64,000 bases of DNA from Nakamurella flava (lineage in GTDB: Bacteria; Actinomycetota; Actinomycetes; Mycobacteriales; Nakamurellaceae). Every line of letters starts with the position of its first letter. The first letter of the stretch is position 1. The translations under genes and the position numbers were made by a program. Of the stretch, positions 1 to 8,665 are shown piece by piece. Below the pieces are notes generated by a model, which searched no databases, was not told where the DNA came from, and saw only the letters and a program-made list of their open reading frames with translations. The stretch is taken from the NCBI RefSeq assembly GCF_005298075.1, contig NZ_SZZH01000001.1, positions 744,001-808,000 on the forward strand, read 5' to 3'.

Positions 1-896
1 ACCTGGCCATCGTGGTGGTCGGGGCCGGTCCGACCGGGGTCGAGATGGCCGGTGCGCTGGCCGAGTTGCGCAACGACGCGATGGCCGCCATCTACCCCGA
101 GCTCGACCCGCGTCGCACGCACATCGTGCTGGTCGAGATGACCGACAAGGTGCTGGGCCCGTTCGCGCCGTCGCTGCAGCAGTTCGCCGCGCGGGCGCTG
201 CGGGAACGCGGCGTGGAGCTGCGGCTGAACACGTCGGTGGCCGAGGTCCGGGAGGACGGCGTGCTGCTCGGGTCGAAGGACTCCGAGGAGCAGGAGTTCC
301 TCAAGGCCGGCATCACCATCTGGGCGACCGGCATCACTGTGCCCAAGGCGGTCGCCGACTGGGGCGTTCCCCAGGGGCGTGGCGGCCGGATCGTCGTGGG
401 CGAGGACCTGCGGGTGCAGGGTCTGCCGAATGTCTTCGCCGTCGGCGACGTCGCGTTGCTGCCGGAGCCCCTCCCGCAGTTGGCGCAGCCGGCGCTGCAG
501 GGCGGCAAGCATGCCGGTCGGCAGATCGCAGCCCTGATGGCCGGCCGGCCGACCACGGCGTTCCACTACCACGACAAGGGCACCATGGCCACGGTCGGAC
601 GCCGGGCTGCGGTCGCCGACATCCAGCTGATGAAGGGCCGGACCCTCAAGCTCACGGGCACTCCGGCCTGGATCGCCTGGATGTTCATCCACATCGTCAT
701 GCTGCTCGGCAACCGGAACCGGCTGGCCACCCTGGTCAACCTCGCGACCAAGTACTTCGCTCCCTCCCGTCGCACCAACCCGATCGTCGGGGACGTCCCG
801 GTGTTCGAGCCGCAGTTGCGGTTGGACGAGCAGCACCGCGCGGTCTACGAGGCGGCGGAGAAGGCGCAGACCGATCCGCAGTCGGTCGCCCGCTGA
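1..896 (+). CDS. ndh: Type II NADH dehydrogenase (NDH-2), 3' part
   Basis: The reading frame is open at the window edge, so the N-terminal FAD-binding part is missing. What remains starts at the second Rossmann motif (VVGAGPTGVEMAG), which in NDH-2 enzymes binds NADH. It continues through the ATG motif (TIWATGITVP) and the second FAD contact (NVFAVGDVALLPE, followed by QPALQGGKHAG). A hydrophobic stretch near the end (TPAWIAWMFIHIVMLLGN) matches the membrane-anchoring C-terminus of NDH-2. The enzyme would pass electrons from NADH to menaquinone at the inner face of the membrane without pumping protons. The stop lies 5 bp before the next start, so the two genes are probably co-transcribed. Confidence 0.9.
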   Translation, partial: LAIVVVGAGPTGVEMAGALAELRNDAMAAIYPELDPRRTHIVLVEMTDKVLGPFAPSLQQFAARALRERGVELRLNTSVAEVREDGVLLGSKDSEEQEFLKAGITIWATGITVPKAVADWGVPQGRGGRIVVGEDLRVQGLPNVFAVGDVALLPEPLPQLAQPALQGGKHAGRQIAALMAGRPTTAFHYHDKGTMATVGRRAAVADIQLMKGRTLKLTGTPAWIAWMFIHIVMLLGNRNRLATLVNLATKYFAPSRRTNPIVGDVPVFEPQLRLDEQHRAVYEAAEKAQTDPQSVAR

Positions 897-901
897 CGCC
901 G

Positions 902-1690
902 ATGGCGGCGTCCCCCGACGAGCCGTCCGCCGACGCGGCCCCTGGCCGGTCGGCGGATGCCGCCGGTGAGGCGCCACCGGTGACGCCGGGCGGGACCTCG
1001 GGAGCAGCCGAGATCGCGGTCCCCCCGTCCGCTCCACCGGAGAAGGTGGCCGATCCACCGGCCGGTCGCGTCGCCCGTACCGGACGTCGGGTCGCCCACG
1101 CCGCCGTGGTGGCCCGGGACGCGTCGGTGGCCGGGGTGGTCACCGCGGTCACGCCGATCGTCCGCGCGGTCGGGGTGCTGCTGACCCTCGTCCTGGTGGC
1201 GCTGGCCGCGCCCGCGGTGCTGCTCCTCGTGGTGGCCTGGTGGCGACCGGGTCCGGCCGACTGGTTCTGGACGGTGCTGGCCGCAGTCGGTCTGGGGATC
1301 GGCGCCTGGCTCCGACGGCGTCAGCGCCAGTTGCTGGCCACGGTGGCCGACCGGGAGCGGCTGATCGCCGCGCTGACCCGGGTGCTGCAGGGCCGGGACA
1401 TCGCCGATCGGGTGACCGCCAACCTCGCCGGCAGCGGTGCGCGGGTGGCCGGCCGAGCCGCCGGTCGGGCTGTGCGGGGGTCGCGCGGCCTGCGCCTGCT
1501 GCGCGGGATGTGGCGTGGCGTCCAGCTGACCGGGGTGGTCGACGAACTGCTCGGGGCGGACGAGATCGCCCCGCTGACGCCGGGACGGATCCGGGGGATC
1601 GCGGTCCTCACGGTCGTCTGCGCAGTGGCGGCCGGTGTGCTGTGGGTCTGCCTGGCGGTGGCCACCCTGGCCTTCCTGGTGGGCGCGTAG
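902..1690 (+). CDS. Hypothetical membrane protein, Pro/Ala-rich N-terminus
   Basis: No family is recognised. The ATG lies 5 bp after the NDH-2 stop, so it is probably translated from the same mRNA. Residues 1-60 are rich in Pro, Ala and Gly and look disordered and cytoplasmic. Two adjacent membrane helices follow at about residues 85-110 and 118-135. A basic Arg-rich stretch comes next, then an amphipathic middle region, and a final pair of hydrophobic segments closes the protein (about 230-262). Its position next to NDH-2 suggests a membrane role but does not define one. Confidence 0.7.
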   Translation: MAASPDEPSADAAPGRSADAAGEAPPVTPGGTSGAAEIAVPPSAPPEKVADPPAGRVARTGRRVAHAAVVARDASVAGVVTAVTPIVRAVGVLLTLVLVALAAPAVLLLVVAWWRPGPADWFWTVLAAVGLGIGAWLRRRQRQLLATVADRERLIAALTRVLQGRDIADRVTANLAGSGARVAGRAAGRAVRGSRGLRLLRGMWRGVQLTGVVDELLGADEIAPLTPGRIRGIAVLTVVCAVAAGVLWVCLAVATLAFLVGA

Positions 1691-1834
1691 CTCCACGTCG
1701 GCCCGGCCCGGCCCTGGTCAGGTCGGCGCGTAGACCGGCCGGTCGTGGGGCACACGTCTACGGTGGGGACGATTCGTGGGCCCCACGGACGACGCGCGAC
1801 GTGACAGGGGCCGGACCGGCCGGGAAGGACCGCA

Positions 1835-2287
1835 GTGACCAGAGAGTTCGACGGTGAGATCGACGAGACCATGCCGGGGTCGGACACCGACGGCCATGAC
1901 GGCGTCGCCTCACAGCTGACCGAGGGCGACACCCTGAACCGCACCGGGTTGGCCGACCAGCTGGACGAGGGCTACGACCCGCCGGACCGCGACCCCAAGA
2001 TCGACGTGCCGACTCCGGCCGAGGAGGAGGCTGGCGCCAGTCTCGACGAGTTGCTGTCCGCCGAGACCCCCGAGGTGTGGGACCGCGAAGAGCCGGACAA
2101 CCTGTTCGACGAGAGCGGTGGCCAGGTCGGCGATCGGCGGTCCGGGCGGCTGGTCGACGACGAGAGTGACGGCTGGAATGACGTCGAGAAGGATCTCGTG
2201 GCTGAGGATGTCGGTATCGACGGTGCCGGAGCCAGCGCCGAGGAGGCCGCCGTGCACGTCATCCCGGACGAGCAGTACGAGGACTGA
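1835..2287 (+). CDS. DUF5709 family acidic protein
   Basis: The protein has 150 residues, is very acidic and has no membrane segment or cysteine. The pattern LDEGYDPPDR, then a central acidic linker, RSGRLV and the C-terminal KDLVAEDVGIDGAGASAEEAAVHV is the signature I know from actinobacterial DUF5709 proteins, whose function is unknown. The start is GTG, chosen because GGAAGGAC precedes it at a good distance and the frame has no better alternative. A strong inverted-repeat terminator follows directly, so this is the last gene of the rightward group. Confidence 0.85.
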   Translation: MTREFDGEIDETMPGSDTDGHDGVASQLTEGDTLNRTGLADQLDEGYDPPDRDPKIDVPTPAEEEAGASLDELLSAETPEVWDREEPDNLFDESGGQVGDRRSGRLVDDESDGWNDVEKDLVAEDVGIDGAGASAEEAAVHVIPDEQYED

Positions 2288-2292
2288 CCCGA

Positions 2293-2341
2293 CAGGGGCC
2301 GGGACACCGGGTGCCACTCGCACCCGGTGTCCCGGCCCCTG
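2293..2341. terminator. Perfect 22-bp inverted repeat between convergent genes
   Basis: The two arms (2293-2314 and 2320-2341) are fully complementary and separated by the 5-nt loop CACTC. The hairpin sits between the DUF5709 stop and the stop of the leftward channel gene. It probably ends transcription from both sides. There is no U-tract, as is usual in high-GC actinobacteria. Confidence 0.85.
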
Positions 2342-2361
2342 TTCGTCCTGCGTCGCCCCGT

Positions 2362-3819
2362 TCACCGGGCGAGCGGCGCACCCACCCGGGGTGACGATCC
2401 GGGGTCCATGGCTCCCGGGCCGGATGGCTTCTGGGCGTCGGCCAGGGCTGCGCGGACCCGTTGCCGCCGGATCTCGATGGCCTCTCCCAGTTCGCGAGCC
2501 AACGCCGGATGGTGCTCGAGATAGTCGCCCAGCTCGGCGGTGGGCAGGCGTAGGACGGTCAACTCCTCGGTGACGGTGGCCGCGGCGGTGACGGGCTCCC
2601 GGGTCAGGGCGGTCTGGCCGAGGTACTCACCAGACCCGAGCAGGGCGATCGGTATGACGCCCCCCGCTGATCGCACCCACAGCTGGCAGCTCCCGCCGAC
2701 GATGAACCGGAGTGCGTCGGGCACGCTGCCTTCCGCCTGCACCGTCTCGCCGACGCCGTAACGCTCCATGCGGGCCTGTCCCGACAGCTGCTCCTGGTCG
2801 TCGGAGGTCAGGCGGAACTGACGGGCGGCCTGGGCCATCGCCGCGCTGACCGCCGGCGGGCCCAGCTCGTCGTCGGCGCCGTCGAGGTGCAGCCCGGCCC
2901 GCCGGGCGGCGTACCAGAGCCACCGCCGGAACGTCGCCTCGGTCGCCCCGGCGTCGGCCGGGGACAGGATGGGAATGCGGGTCTGGAAGGTGCGGCTGGC
3001 GGTGTGGGCGGACGTCGGACGGGCCTCGGGGTGCAGGGTGGGCACGCCCCCGGCGACCTCGTTGAGCAGCCGCACCACCTGGTCGGGCGGGTCCTGGATC
3101 GGGAACGACGTCTCGATCAGCGCGGCCGGCGGGCCGACCGGTCGGCTGAGGTTGACGAAGGAGGCGCCGGCCAGCGAGGCGTTCGGAGTGACCTCGATGC
3201 CGTGACCGGTGTCGATGTGCACGGCCCGCCAGTTCACCTCGACCACCCGGCCGCGGCTGCCGCCCGCCTCCAACCAGTCGCCCAGCTTGAACGGCTGTTC
3301 GAACAACAGCAGCAGCCCGGAGATGATGGAGCCGACGGCCCCCTGGAGTGCGAAACCCAGGACCACCGAGCTGACACCGAGGAAGGTGAAGAGGCCGGCG
3401 ACGTCGGCGTCCCAGACGTACGAGAAGATCAGCCCGAGTCCGGTGATGACCAGGACGAGACGGACGATGTCGACGAAGATCGACGGCATCCGGTCCCGCC
3501 AGGTGCCCTGGCCGGCGTTGGTGAACAGGGCGACGTTCAGCGCGGCCAGGATGGCCAGCAGCAGCATGAACCCGAAGATCGTCGCGACGATGCGGACCCA
3601 GGTGACCTCGACGGACACGTCGGCCGCCCGGGTCAGCAGCAGGAAGAGGGCCGCCGCGGGGACCACCCAGTTGCGGACCAGCGCCACCGGTTTGGCCAGC
3701 GGGCTGCCCGTCCGCTGCAGGGCGGTCAGCAGCTCGCTGAGCACGAACAGGGCGATGGGCAGTCCGACGACGATGCCGACCGTCCACCAGAACCACGGCT
3801 GATCGGTCAGCCCGGTCAT
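2362..3819 (-). CDS. MscS-type channel with C-terminal cyclic-nucleotide-binding-like domain
   Basis: The protein has 485 residues. Membrane helices lie at about 10-33, 49-67, 75-98 and 115-135. The MscS pore helix and beta domain follow (about 140-250: GVSSVVLGFALQGAVGSIISGLLLLFEQPFKLGDWLE). After a linker, about residues 360-470 fold like a CNB domain (YGVGETVQAEGSVPDALRFIVGG ... LLGSGEYLGQTALTREPVTAAATV). This order matches the bacterial cyclic-nucleotide-gated branch of the MscS superfamily. The phosphate-binding cassette is unusual: the expected Gly-Glu is Gly-Gln and the expected Arg before ATV is absent, so cAMP binding is not assured. The ATG at 3819 shares ATGA with the stop of the upstream cyclase gene, so the two are translationally coupled. 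A longer frame upstream exists but has no support. Confidence 0.85.
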   Translation of the reverse strand: MTGLTDQPWFWWTVGIVVGLPIALFVLSELLTALQRTGSPLAKPVALVRNWVVPAAALFLLLTRAADVSVEVTWVRIVATIFGFMLLLAILAALNVALFTNAGQGTWRDRMPSIFVDIVRLVLVITGLGLIFSYVWDADVAGLFTFLGVSSVVLGFALQGAVGSIISGLLLLFEQPFKLGDWLEAGGSRGRVVEVNWRAVHIDTGHGIEVTPNASLAGASFVNLSRPVGPPAALIETSFPIQDPPDQVVRLLNEVAGGVPTLHPEARPTSAHTASRTFQTRIPILSPADAGATEATFRRWLWYAARRAGLHLDGADDELGPPAVSAAMAQAARQFRLTSDDQEQLSGQARMERYGVGETVQAEGSVPDALRFIVGGSCQLWVRSAGGVIPIALLGSGEYLGQTALTREPVTAAATVTEELTVLRLPTAELGDYLEHHPALARELGEAIEIRRQRVRAALADAQKPSGPGAMDPGSSPRVGAPLAR

Positions 3820-6044
3820 GAGGTGGACACCTGCAGCTTCCAGACCGACTGCGTGCCGTCCTGGGTCTCGACGGTGCCGGCGGGCGCGAAGTCCTGCATG
3901 CCGACGAGCCGTTCCCGCACCCGTTCGGTGACGAAGATGCCCGACTCGCCGTGCCGGTCCTGCAGCCGGAACGCGAGACTGACGGCGTCGCCCCACATGT
4001 CGTACATGACACTGGTGCGGCCGATGAGACCGCTGGTGACCGGCCCGGTGTCGATGCCGGCGCGGAGGTTGAGCGAGGCGCCGTGCTGCAGGTTGAAGCG
4101 CCGCACCACAGCGGCCATCTCGAGGGCGAACTCGACGGTGCGTCGTTCGTTGTCGACCCGCGGCACCTGGAGGCCGCAGCTGGCCAGGTAACCGTCGCGC
4201 AGGGTCCGTACCCGTTCGATCCCCAGCCGCTGCGCGGCCTCGTCGAACCCGCGGACTAGCGAGTTGAGCAGTTCCAGCGACCGTTCCGACGGCATGCCGG
4301 AGGTGAACGCCTCGTAGCCCAGGACGTCGGCGTAGATGACGGAGACCCCGGTGTGGTCCTCGGCGATGGTCTGCTCGCCGTCCCGGTAGCGCCGGGCGAC
4401 CTGCTCGGGCATCAGGGTGTGCAGCAGCCGGTCGTTCTCGGCCATCTGCTCGTCGAGCAGCTGTTGCTTGGTGCGCAGGCTACGGCCCATGTCGTTGAAA
4501 GCGGTGGCCAGGTCACCGAACTCGTCGCGGGTGTTGACGTCCACCCGGGCGTCGAGATCGCCGGTGGCGACCCGGTTCACGCCGGTGACGAGTCGCCGGA
4601 CCGGCCGGGAGAAGATCTGCGCGAGCAGCAGGGAGGCCAGACAGACCACGAAGATGATCGCAGCCGTGGACAGCGCCAGGTTGCGGGTGAAGTCGTCGAC
4701 CGGGGCGAACGCCTCGGAGGTGTCGAGTTTGGCGACGATGACCCACTGCAGGTCGCCGATGGTGATCGGCGCATAGGCGACCAGGGCCTCGTCGCCGAGA
4801 TATTCGGTGTCGACGATGGTTCCGGTGCGTCCGGTCAACCCCTGACGGACGGCCTCGGTACGGGTGGGTTGCAGCAGGATCGTGTCGTTGATCCGGACGG
4901 CGTGTTCGGCGACCGCGCGGGGGGTGGCCGCGTCGACCGCCCGCGTGACGTACTCGGACGGGTTCTCGACGAGCATGCGCGAGATCGACCGCATCGTGAG
5001 ATCCGGCCCGGCCAAATACGTCTCGCCGGTGGAGCCGAGTCCGTCCTGCGTCCACCGGTCCTGGTTGGTCATCACCTTGTTGATGAGCTGTTTCGGCAAC
5101 TGCAGGGCCAGGACCCCGATGGTGACCCCGTCGCGGGCGACCGGGGAGACCGCCCAGGCGACCGGCTGACCGTAGTAGGGCGCGTAAAACTCGAAGTCGG
5201 TGATGTCGACGAAGTCCGGTGAGGTGGCCCGCATCGCCGCCCGGTAGGCGGTCGACAGGTTGGACTCGTTGAGCGGTCCGGTCAGGACGTTGGTGCCGAG
5301 GTCGGCGGACTTGTAGGCGGAGTAGACGACGTCGCCGTCGGTGTTCAGCAGCAGGGCGTCGTCGTATCCGAGACGGTTGATCGACTGCCGGAAGTAGTCC
5401 TGGAAGGTCGCGTTGGCCGCCGACCACGAGCTGCCGTCGCCGGCGTCGTCGACGGCCAGGGAGGCGTCGTAGTCGTCGCCGGCCGGGACGGTGTATCGGG
5501 CCTGCAGGTAGGTCTGGGCGGCGCTGGTCGGCTGGAAGGTCTGCGGGTCCGAGGCCTCACCGGTCTCCTCGGCGAGCTTGGGCGCGAAGGCGTTCGCATA
5601 CCAGGAGTCGACGGTCTGGGTGTCGGCCGGGTCGGCCGGGCGGGCGTTGAGCTCGGCGAAGCCATTGTTGAACGAGGTCACCGCCTCGACCGCGGTCGTG
5701 CCCCGCGTCAGCACGACCGCTTCGCCCTGAATCCGGTCGAACAGGTCGGTGATGGCGGCGGTGCGGGACTGCCGGACCTCGGTCAACCGGTCGAACGCCG
5801 CCTGGCGGATCGACTCGCTGCCGGAGCGGTACCCGATCAGGCCGACGACCGCGGCGGACAGCACGCTCACGGCCAGCAGCATCAGCAGCAGTTTGGACTG
5901 GATGCCCAGGCCGAAACGTCGGCGCGGCCGGAGGGCGGGTGGCGGCGGTCCCGCCGCCGCGGCCTCCTTCGCCGGCGGTGGCCCGATCGTCGGTGGAACG
6001 CTGGTCTGCGTCGCCGCCGGGTTTCCGACGTCGGTCACCGCCAT
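3816..6044 (-). CDS. Membrane class III adenylate/guanylate cyclase with HAMP and extracytoplasmic sensor
   Basis: The protein has 742 residues. A Pro-rich tail comes first, then TM1 (about 50-72), a large extracytoplasmic Cache-like sensor (about 75-450), TM2 (about 455-478), HAMP (about 479-530), a signalling helix (LLHTLMPEQVARRY) and the cyclase domain (about 566-735). The metal Asp residues are present (D573 in IYADVLGY, D665 in AGIDTGPV), as are the adenine-contacting Asp D682 (MYDMWGD) and the Arg R693. Two usual catalytic positions differ: the substrate Lys is Arg613 (RVRTLRDGY) and the transition-state Asn is Ser689 (AVSLAFR). The protein may therefore be slow, heterodimer-dependent or non-catalytic. 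GAGGGGG precedes the ATG. The stop overlaps the channel gene by 4 bp, which suggests that the cyclase product gates that channel. Confidence 0.88.
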   Translation of the reverse strand: MAVTDVGNPAATQTSVPPTIGPPPAKEAAAAGPPPPALRPRRRFGLGIQSKLLLMLLAVSVLSAAVVGLIGYRSGSESIRQAAFDRLTEVRQSRTAAITDLFDRIQGEAVVLTRGTTAVEAVTSFNNGFAELNARPADPADTQTVDSWYANAFAPKLAEETGEASDPQTFQPTSAAQTYLQARYTVPAGDDYDASLAVDDAGDGSSWSAANATFQDYFRQSINRLGYDDALLLNTDGDVVYSAYKSADLGTNVLTGPLNESNLSTAYRAAMRATSPDFVDITDFEFYAPYYGQPVAWAVSPVARDGVTIGVLALQLPKQLINKVMTNQDRWTQDGLGSTGETYLAGPDLTMRSISRMLVENPSEYVTRAVDAATPRAVAEHAVRINDTILLQPTRTEAVRQGLTGRTGTIVDTEYLGDEALVAYAPITIGDLQWVIVAKLDTSEAFAPVDDFTRNLALSTAAIIFVVCLASLLLAQIFSRPVRRLVTGVNRVATGDLDARVDVNTRDEFGDLATAFNDMGRSLRTKQQLLDEQMAENDRLLHTLMPEQVARRYRDGEQTIAEDHTGVSVIYADVLGYEAFTSGMPSERSLELLNSLVRGFDEAAQRLGIERVRTLRDGYLASCGLQVPRVDNERRTVEFALEMAAVVRRFNLQHGASLNLRAGIDTGPVTSGLIGRTSVMYDMWGDAVSLAFRLQDRHGESGIFVTERVRERLVGMQDFAPAGTVETQDGTQSVWKLQVSTS

Positions 6045-6147
6045 GGGTACCCCCTCGCACTGTCCCGACCCCCCGGGACTCGATACTCAATGTCACACAT
6101 TAACTACTGACAGCTACTGAACACGAGGTCACCGTCGGCGGACGCGA

Positions 6148-6179
6148 CGGCGCCCCGGGATCGGGATCCCGGGGCGCCG
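6148..6179 (-). terminator. Hairpin terminator after the small Ala-rich gene
   Basis: A perfect 15-bp stem (6148-6162 with 6165-6179) with a 2-nt loop lies just downstream of the leftward gene ending at 6198. It also separates that gene from the promoter region of the cyclase operon. Confidence 0.8.
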
Positions 6180-6197
6180 CGGTGCGAGGTGAGGTCG

Positions 6198-6512
6198 TCA
6201 GTCGTTGAGCGTCTTGGCCCGCCCGGCGACCGCGTCGACGATGGAGTCGATCTGGTCCGGGGTCTTGTCCTTGATCGCGTTGGCGATGCTGTCGATCTTG
6301 TCGTCGCTCAGGATCTCCTTGGCCTTGTCGATGAGGCCCTTGGACTCCTCGGCGGCGGCTTCCGCCTTCTCCGACGCGGCCGCGGCCACGTCCGTCGCGC
6401 CGTCCTTGGCGGCGGCCACCGCGTCACCGGCCGCGCCGGCGGCCTCGTCGGCCTTGTTCTCGGCGCCCCCGAGCAGATCCTTGGCCTTGTCGAGCAGATC
6501 GTCGAACCCCAT
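6198..6512 (-). CDS. Small Ala/Lys/Asp-rich helical protein (hypothetical)
   Basis: The protein has 104 residues and starts MGFDDLLDKAKDLLGG. Nearly the whole chain is predicted helix with repeated Ala-Glu-Lys and Ala-Ala-Asp segments and no Cys or membrane segment. It ends in a short conserved-looking tail (DQIDSIVDAVAGRAKTLND). The composition resembles actinobacterial CsbD- or antitoxin-like stress proteins, but I cannot assign a family. The ATG is preceded by the strong site GGGGAGGAAAC. A long frame continues upstream but lacks any start signal. Confidence 0.75.
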   Translation of the reverse strand: MGFDDLLDKAKDLLGGAENKADEAAGAAGDAVAAAKDGATDVAAAASEKAEAAAEESKGLIDKAKEILSDDKIDSIANAIKDKTPDQIDSIVDAVAGRAKTLND

Positions 6513-6859
6513 GGTGTTTCCTCCCCTGGTGCGCCGGTGGGGCGCTCCTATTGTGGTTCCGCCACGGTACGACCGGATGTCGCTGGCGAGAATTGCCCGA
6601 AAGGGCCGGGCGCTAGCCACTTTCGGGCTCGCGGATGGTGACTGCCGCCGCCCGCCACGAGAGCGATATACCGTCCGACAGAACAGCTCTCGGATCGGGT
6701 CGGGGCCGGTACCGCGACGGGTGCCCCAGGCGGGGGATGGCGGGGACCCGCCCGGGCGGGCGACGATGACGCGCGGCGACCGAAAAGGCCTCTCCGACCC
6801 GGTCATCCGCTGCGGCGAATGCGGTGGCGGACCGCCCGAAAGAGGGAACGAAAATGTGG

Positions 6860-6888
6860 TTGCCGCCTCCCGGGGTCGTGCGTAGCGT
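6860..6888 (+). promoter_or_regulatory. Sigma-70-type promoter for the 12-codon ORF
   Basis: TTGCCG at 6860-6865 and TAGCGT at 6883-6888 are separated by exactly 17 bp. The predicted start of transcription, near 6895, gives a leader of about 25 nt that is mostly ribosome-binding site. Confidence 0.55.
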
Positions 6889-6920
6889 TGTCGGTACACG
6901 GGAGAGGAGGTGGTCCAACG

Positions 6921-6959
6921 TTGAAGACGTCATGGACTCGTGAGGTGGCTGGCCGCTAG
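6921..6959 (+). CDS. Candidate 12-codon peptide with very strong Shine-Dalgarno
   Basis: TTG starts a frame encoding MKTSWTREVAGR and ends with TAG. AGGAGGTGGTCC lies 5' of it with about 10 nt spacing and matches the complement of the 16S 3' end at 11 of 12 positions, one of the best ribosome-binding sites in the window. A well-spaced promoter lies just upstream. The ORF is not followed by another rightward gene, so it is not an obvious leader peptide. I do not recognise the peptide. It may be a secreted-signal or regulatory peptide, or the start of a translated regulatory RNA. Confidence 0.5.
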   Translation: MKTSWTREVAGR

Positions 6960-7162
6960 GCCGTCGACCCGCGTCAGGTCAGAACTGCTCCGGCACACCG
7001 GCGGAGATCACGGTCTGGCCATCACCGGACAGTCAGCCGACCCCCGAGCCGCCGACCGTGTCCAGTCGGCCCGGACCTCCACTCACCGGAGTGCGGAACG
7101 GACAAGGCTCGGGGGTTGTCCACGTTCTGGGCCGGTTGCACCGGTCCGTCGCCGGACGCGGC

Positions 7163-8665
7163 TCAGAGCCCGCGTTCCACCGGCATCTCGCCGCGCATGA
7201 CCGCCTTCACCAGCGCGGCGTGGTCGGCCTCGGTCTGATCGGCGTAGAGCCGCGCGAACGTCACGAGGGCGTCGTCCAACCGCTGGGACTGCCCGACGTA
7301 GCCGGCGATCATCGACGCCCCACTGGTCCGCGCGTGGCCCTTGGCGAGCAGGTGTCCGACGATGCCGGCGTAGTCGGCCAGCGCGGATCCGTCGATGGAA
7401 TCGAGCGCGACGGTGCCCTTCATGTTGCGGAACTGCCGCACGTAGTACTGCAGACCGTCGGCCGTCGACGCCCATCCCAACAGGGGGTCGCTGACCGTCT
7501 GCAGGGCCTGCTGGTACTCGACGACCCGCTGCCCCTGGTGGTCGTGCCAGGCCGATTCCCCGTGCACGTACTGGGCCAGCACGGACCGTCGGGCCTGCTT
7601 GAGCTGGAGGAACACGACGTCGTCCGGGTTGGATCCCTCCAGCAGGGCGACATAGGCGCGCAGGCCCACACTGCCCACGCCGACGACCTTGTGGGCGATG
7701 TCGACGAGCGTGTAGCCCCCGAGGGCGCGTCGCCAGTGCGGCGCGAGGGTGTCGAGGTACCCGTCGAGGGCATCGGCCAGCATCTCCCGCTCGGCGTCCC
7801 GCACCCGGGTGATGAGCGGCGGCTCCTCGACGATCCGCCGTCGACCCTCGTGCTCGCGGGTGAACCGGGGCAGCGCCCGGTCGCTCGTGCGGGTGCGGGC
7901 CTGCCGGACCGCCCGCCGGATCTCGGCCCGCAGCTGGGCGTGGGAGGTCGACTCGGACAGATGGTCGACGTCCAGGCGCTGGTAGGAGCGCATGAGCAAC
8001 GGCATCTCGGCCAGTTCGCGCACCTCCTGCCGGTAGGCGGCGACACAGGCCCGGACACCCGCCTCGCACTGCCCCTCCGAGGCGCCGTTGTGGCGCCCGG
8101 CGACCCAGATGCTGGCCACCAGACGCCGCAGGTCCCATTCCCAGCCACCCGGGTGGGCCTCGTCGAAGTCGTTGAGGTCGATGACCAGATCCCGTTCGGG
8201 CGAGGCGTAGAAGCCGAAGTTGCCCAGGTGCGAGTCGCCGCAGATTACCGGGGTGATACCGGTGGCCGGTAGGCCGGCGACGTCGCGGGCCATGACCACG
8301 GCGGTCCCCCGAAGGAAGCCGTAGGGCGAGGCGGTCATCCGCCCGACCCGGATGGGGATCAGCCAGTCGAGCCGACCCTGGTGCGACTCCCGGATCTGCT
8401 CGACCGGATCCGGGCGGCCGTCCGGCGGCGTCCAGTCGGCCAACGAGGACCGCGGGACCCGGTGCCGCAGCTCCTTCCCCATCCGATAGCGGTCCTGCCG
8501 CGAGGTGGGCCGTCGCCGCAGGCTGCCGAACGCCTCGCTGTCGGCGGTGGCGAGGACGACGTGGCCGGTTCGTCCGTTCGTCGTCCCGGCCGTCGCCGTC
8601 GGAACGGGTCCGGACGGTTCCGTGGCCGGCTCGGTATCGGGCGCGAAGGGCGGCAGGTCGTTCAC
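7163..8665 (-). CDS. DUF2252 family protein (kinase-like fold)
   Basis: The protein has 500 residues. The family signature is clear: VICGDSHLGNFGFY and then VIDLNDFDEAHPGGWEWDLRRLVAS. These resemble the catalytic HxDxxxxN and Asp-containing metal loop of aminoglycoside-phosphotransferase-like kinases. The substrate is unknown. The C-terminal part (YAGIVGHLLAKGHARTSGASMIAGYVGQS) is also typical of the family. The GTG start at 8665 overlaps the stop of the upstream GlgC-like gene (GTGA), so both enzymes are probably made together. That suggests a link to sugar-phosphate or storage metabolism, but it is an inference only. Confidence 0.88.
   Translation of the reverse strand: MNDLPPFAPDTEPATEPSGPVPTATAGTTNGRTGHVVLATADSEAFGSLRRRPTSRQDRYRMGKELRHRVPRSSLADWTPPDGRPDPVEQIRESHQGRLDWLIPIRVGRMTASPYGFLRGTAVVMARDVAGLPATGITPVICGDSHLGNFGFYASPERDLVIDLNDFDEAHPGGWEWDLRRLVASIWVAGRHNGASEGQCEAGVRACVAAYRQEVRELAEMPLLMRSYQRLDVDHLSESTSHAQLRAEIRRAVRQARTRTSDRALPRFTREHEGRRRIVEEPPLITRVRDAEREMLADALDGYLDTLAPHWRRALGGYTLVDIAHKVVGVGSVGLRAYVALLEGSNPDDVVFLQLKQARRSVLAQYVHGESAWHDHQGQRVVEYQQALQTVSDPLLGWASTADGLQYYVRQFRNMKGTVALDSIDGSALADYAGIVGHLLAKGHARTSGASMIAGYVGQSQRLDDALVTFARLYADQTEADHAALVKAVMRGEMPVERGL

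Larger units (their letters stand above)
6513..7162. other. 650-bp intergenic region
   Basis: No long coding region is supported here. It holds the promoter side of the leftward small gene, a rightward promoter followed by a 12-codon ORF (6860-6959, listed separately), and an inverted repeat with 11-bp arms (7040-7050 and 7106-7116). That repeat may fold behind the small ORF or end the leftward DUF2252 transcript. Confidence 0.6.

Noticed and set aside
6513-6933. Extended leftward frames upstream of the Ala-rich protein
   Set aside because: No ribosome-binding site, and codon use unlike coding DNA. The ATG at 6512 has a strong site.
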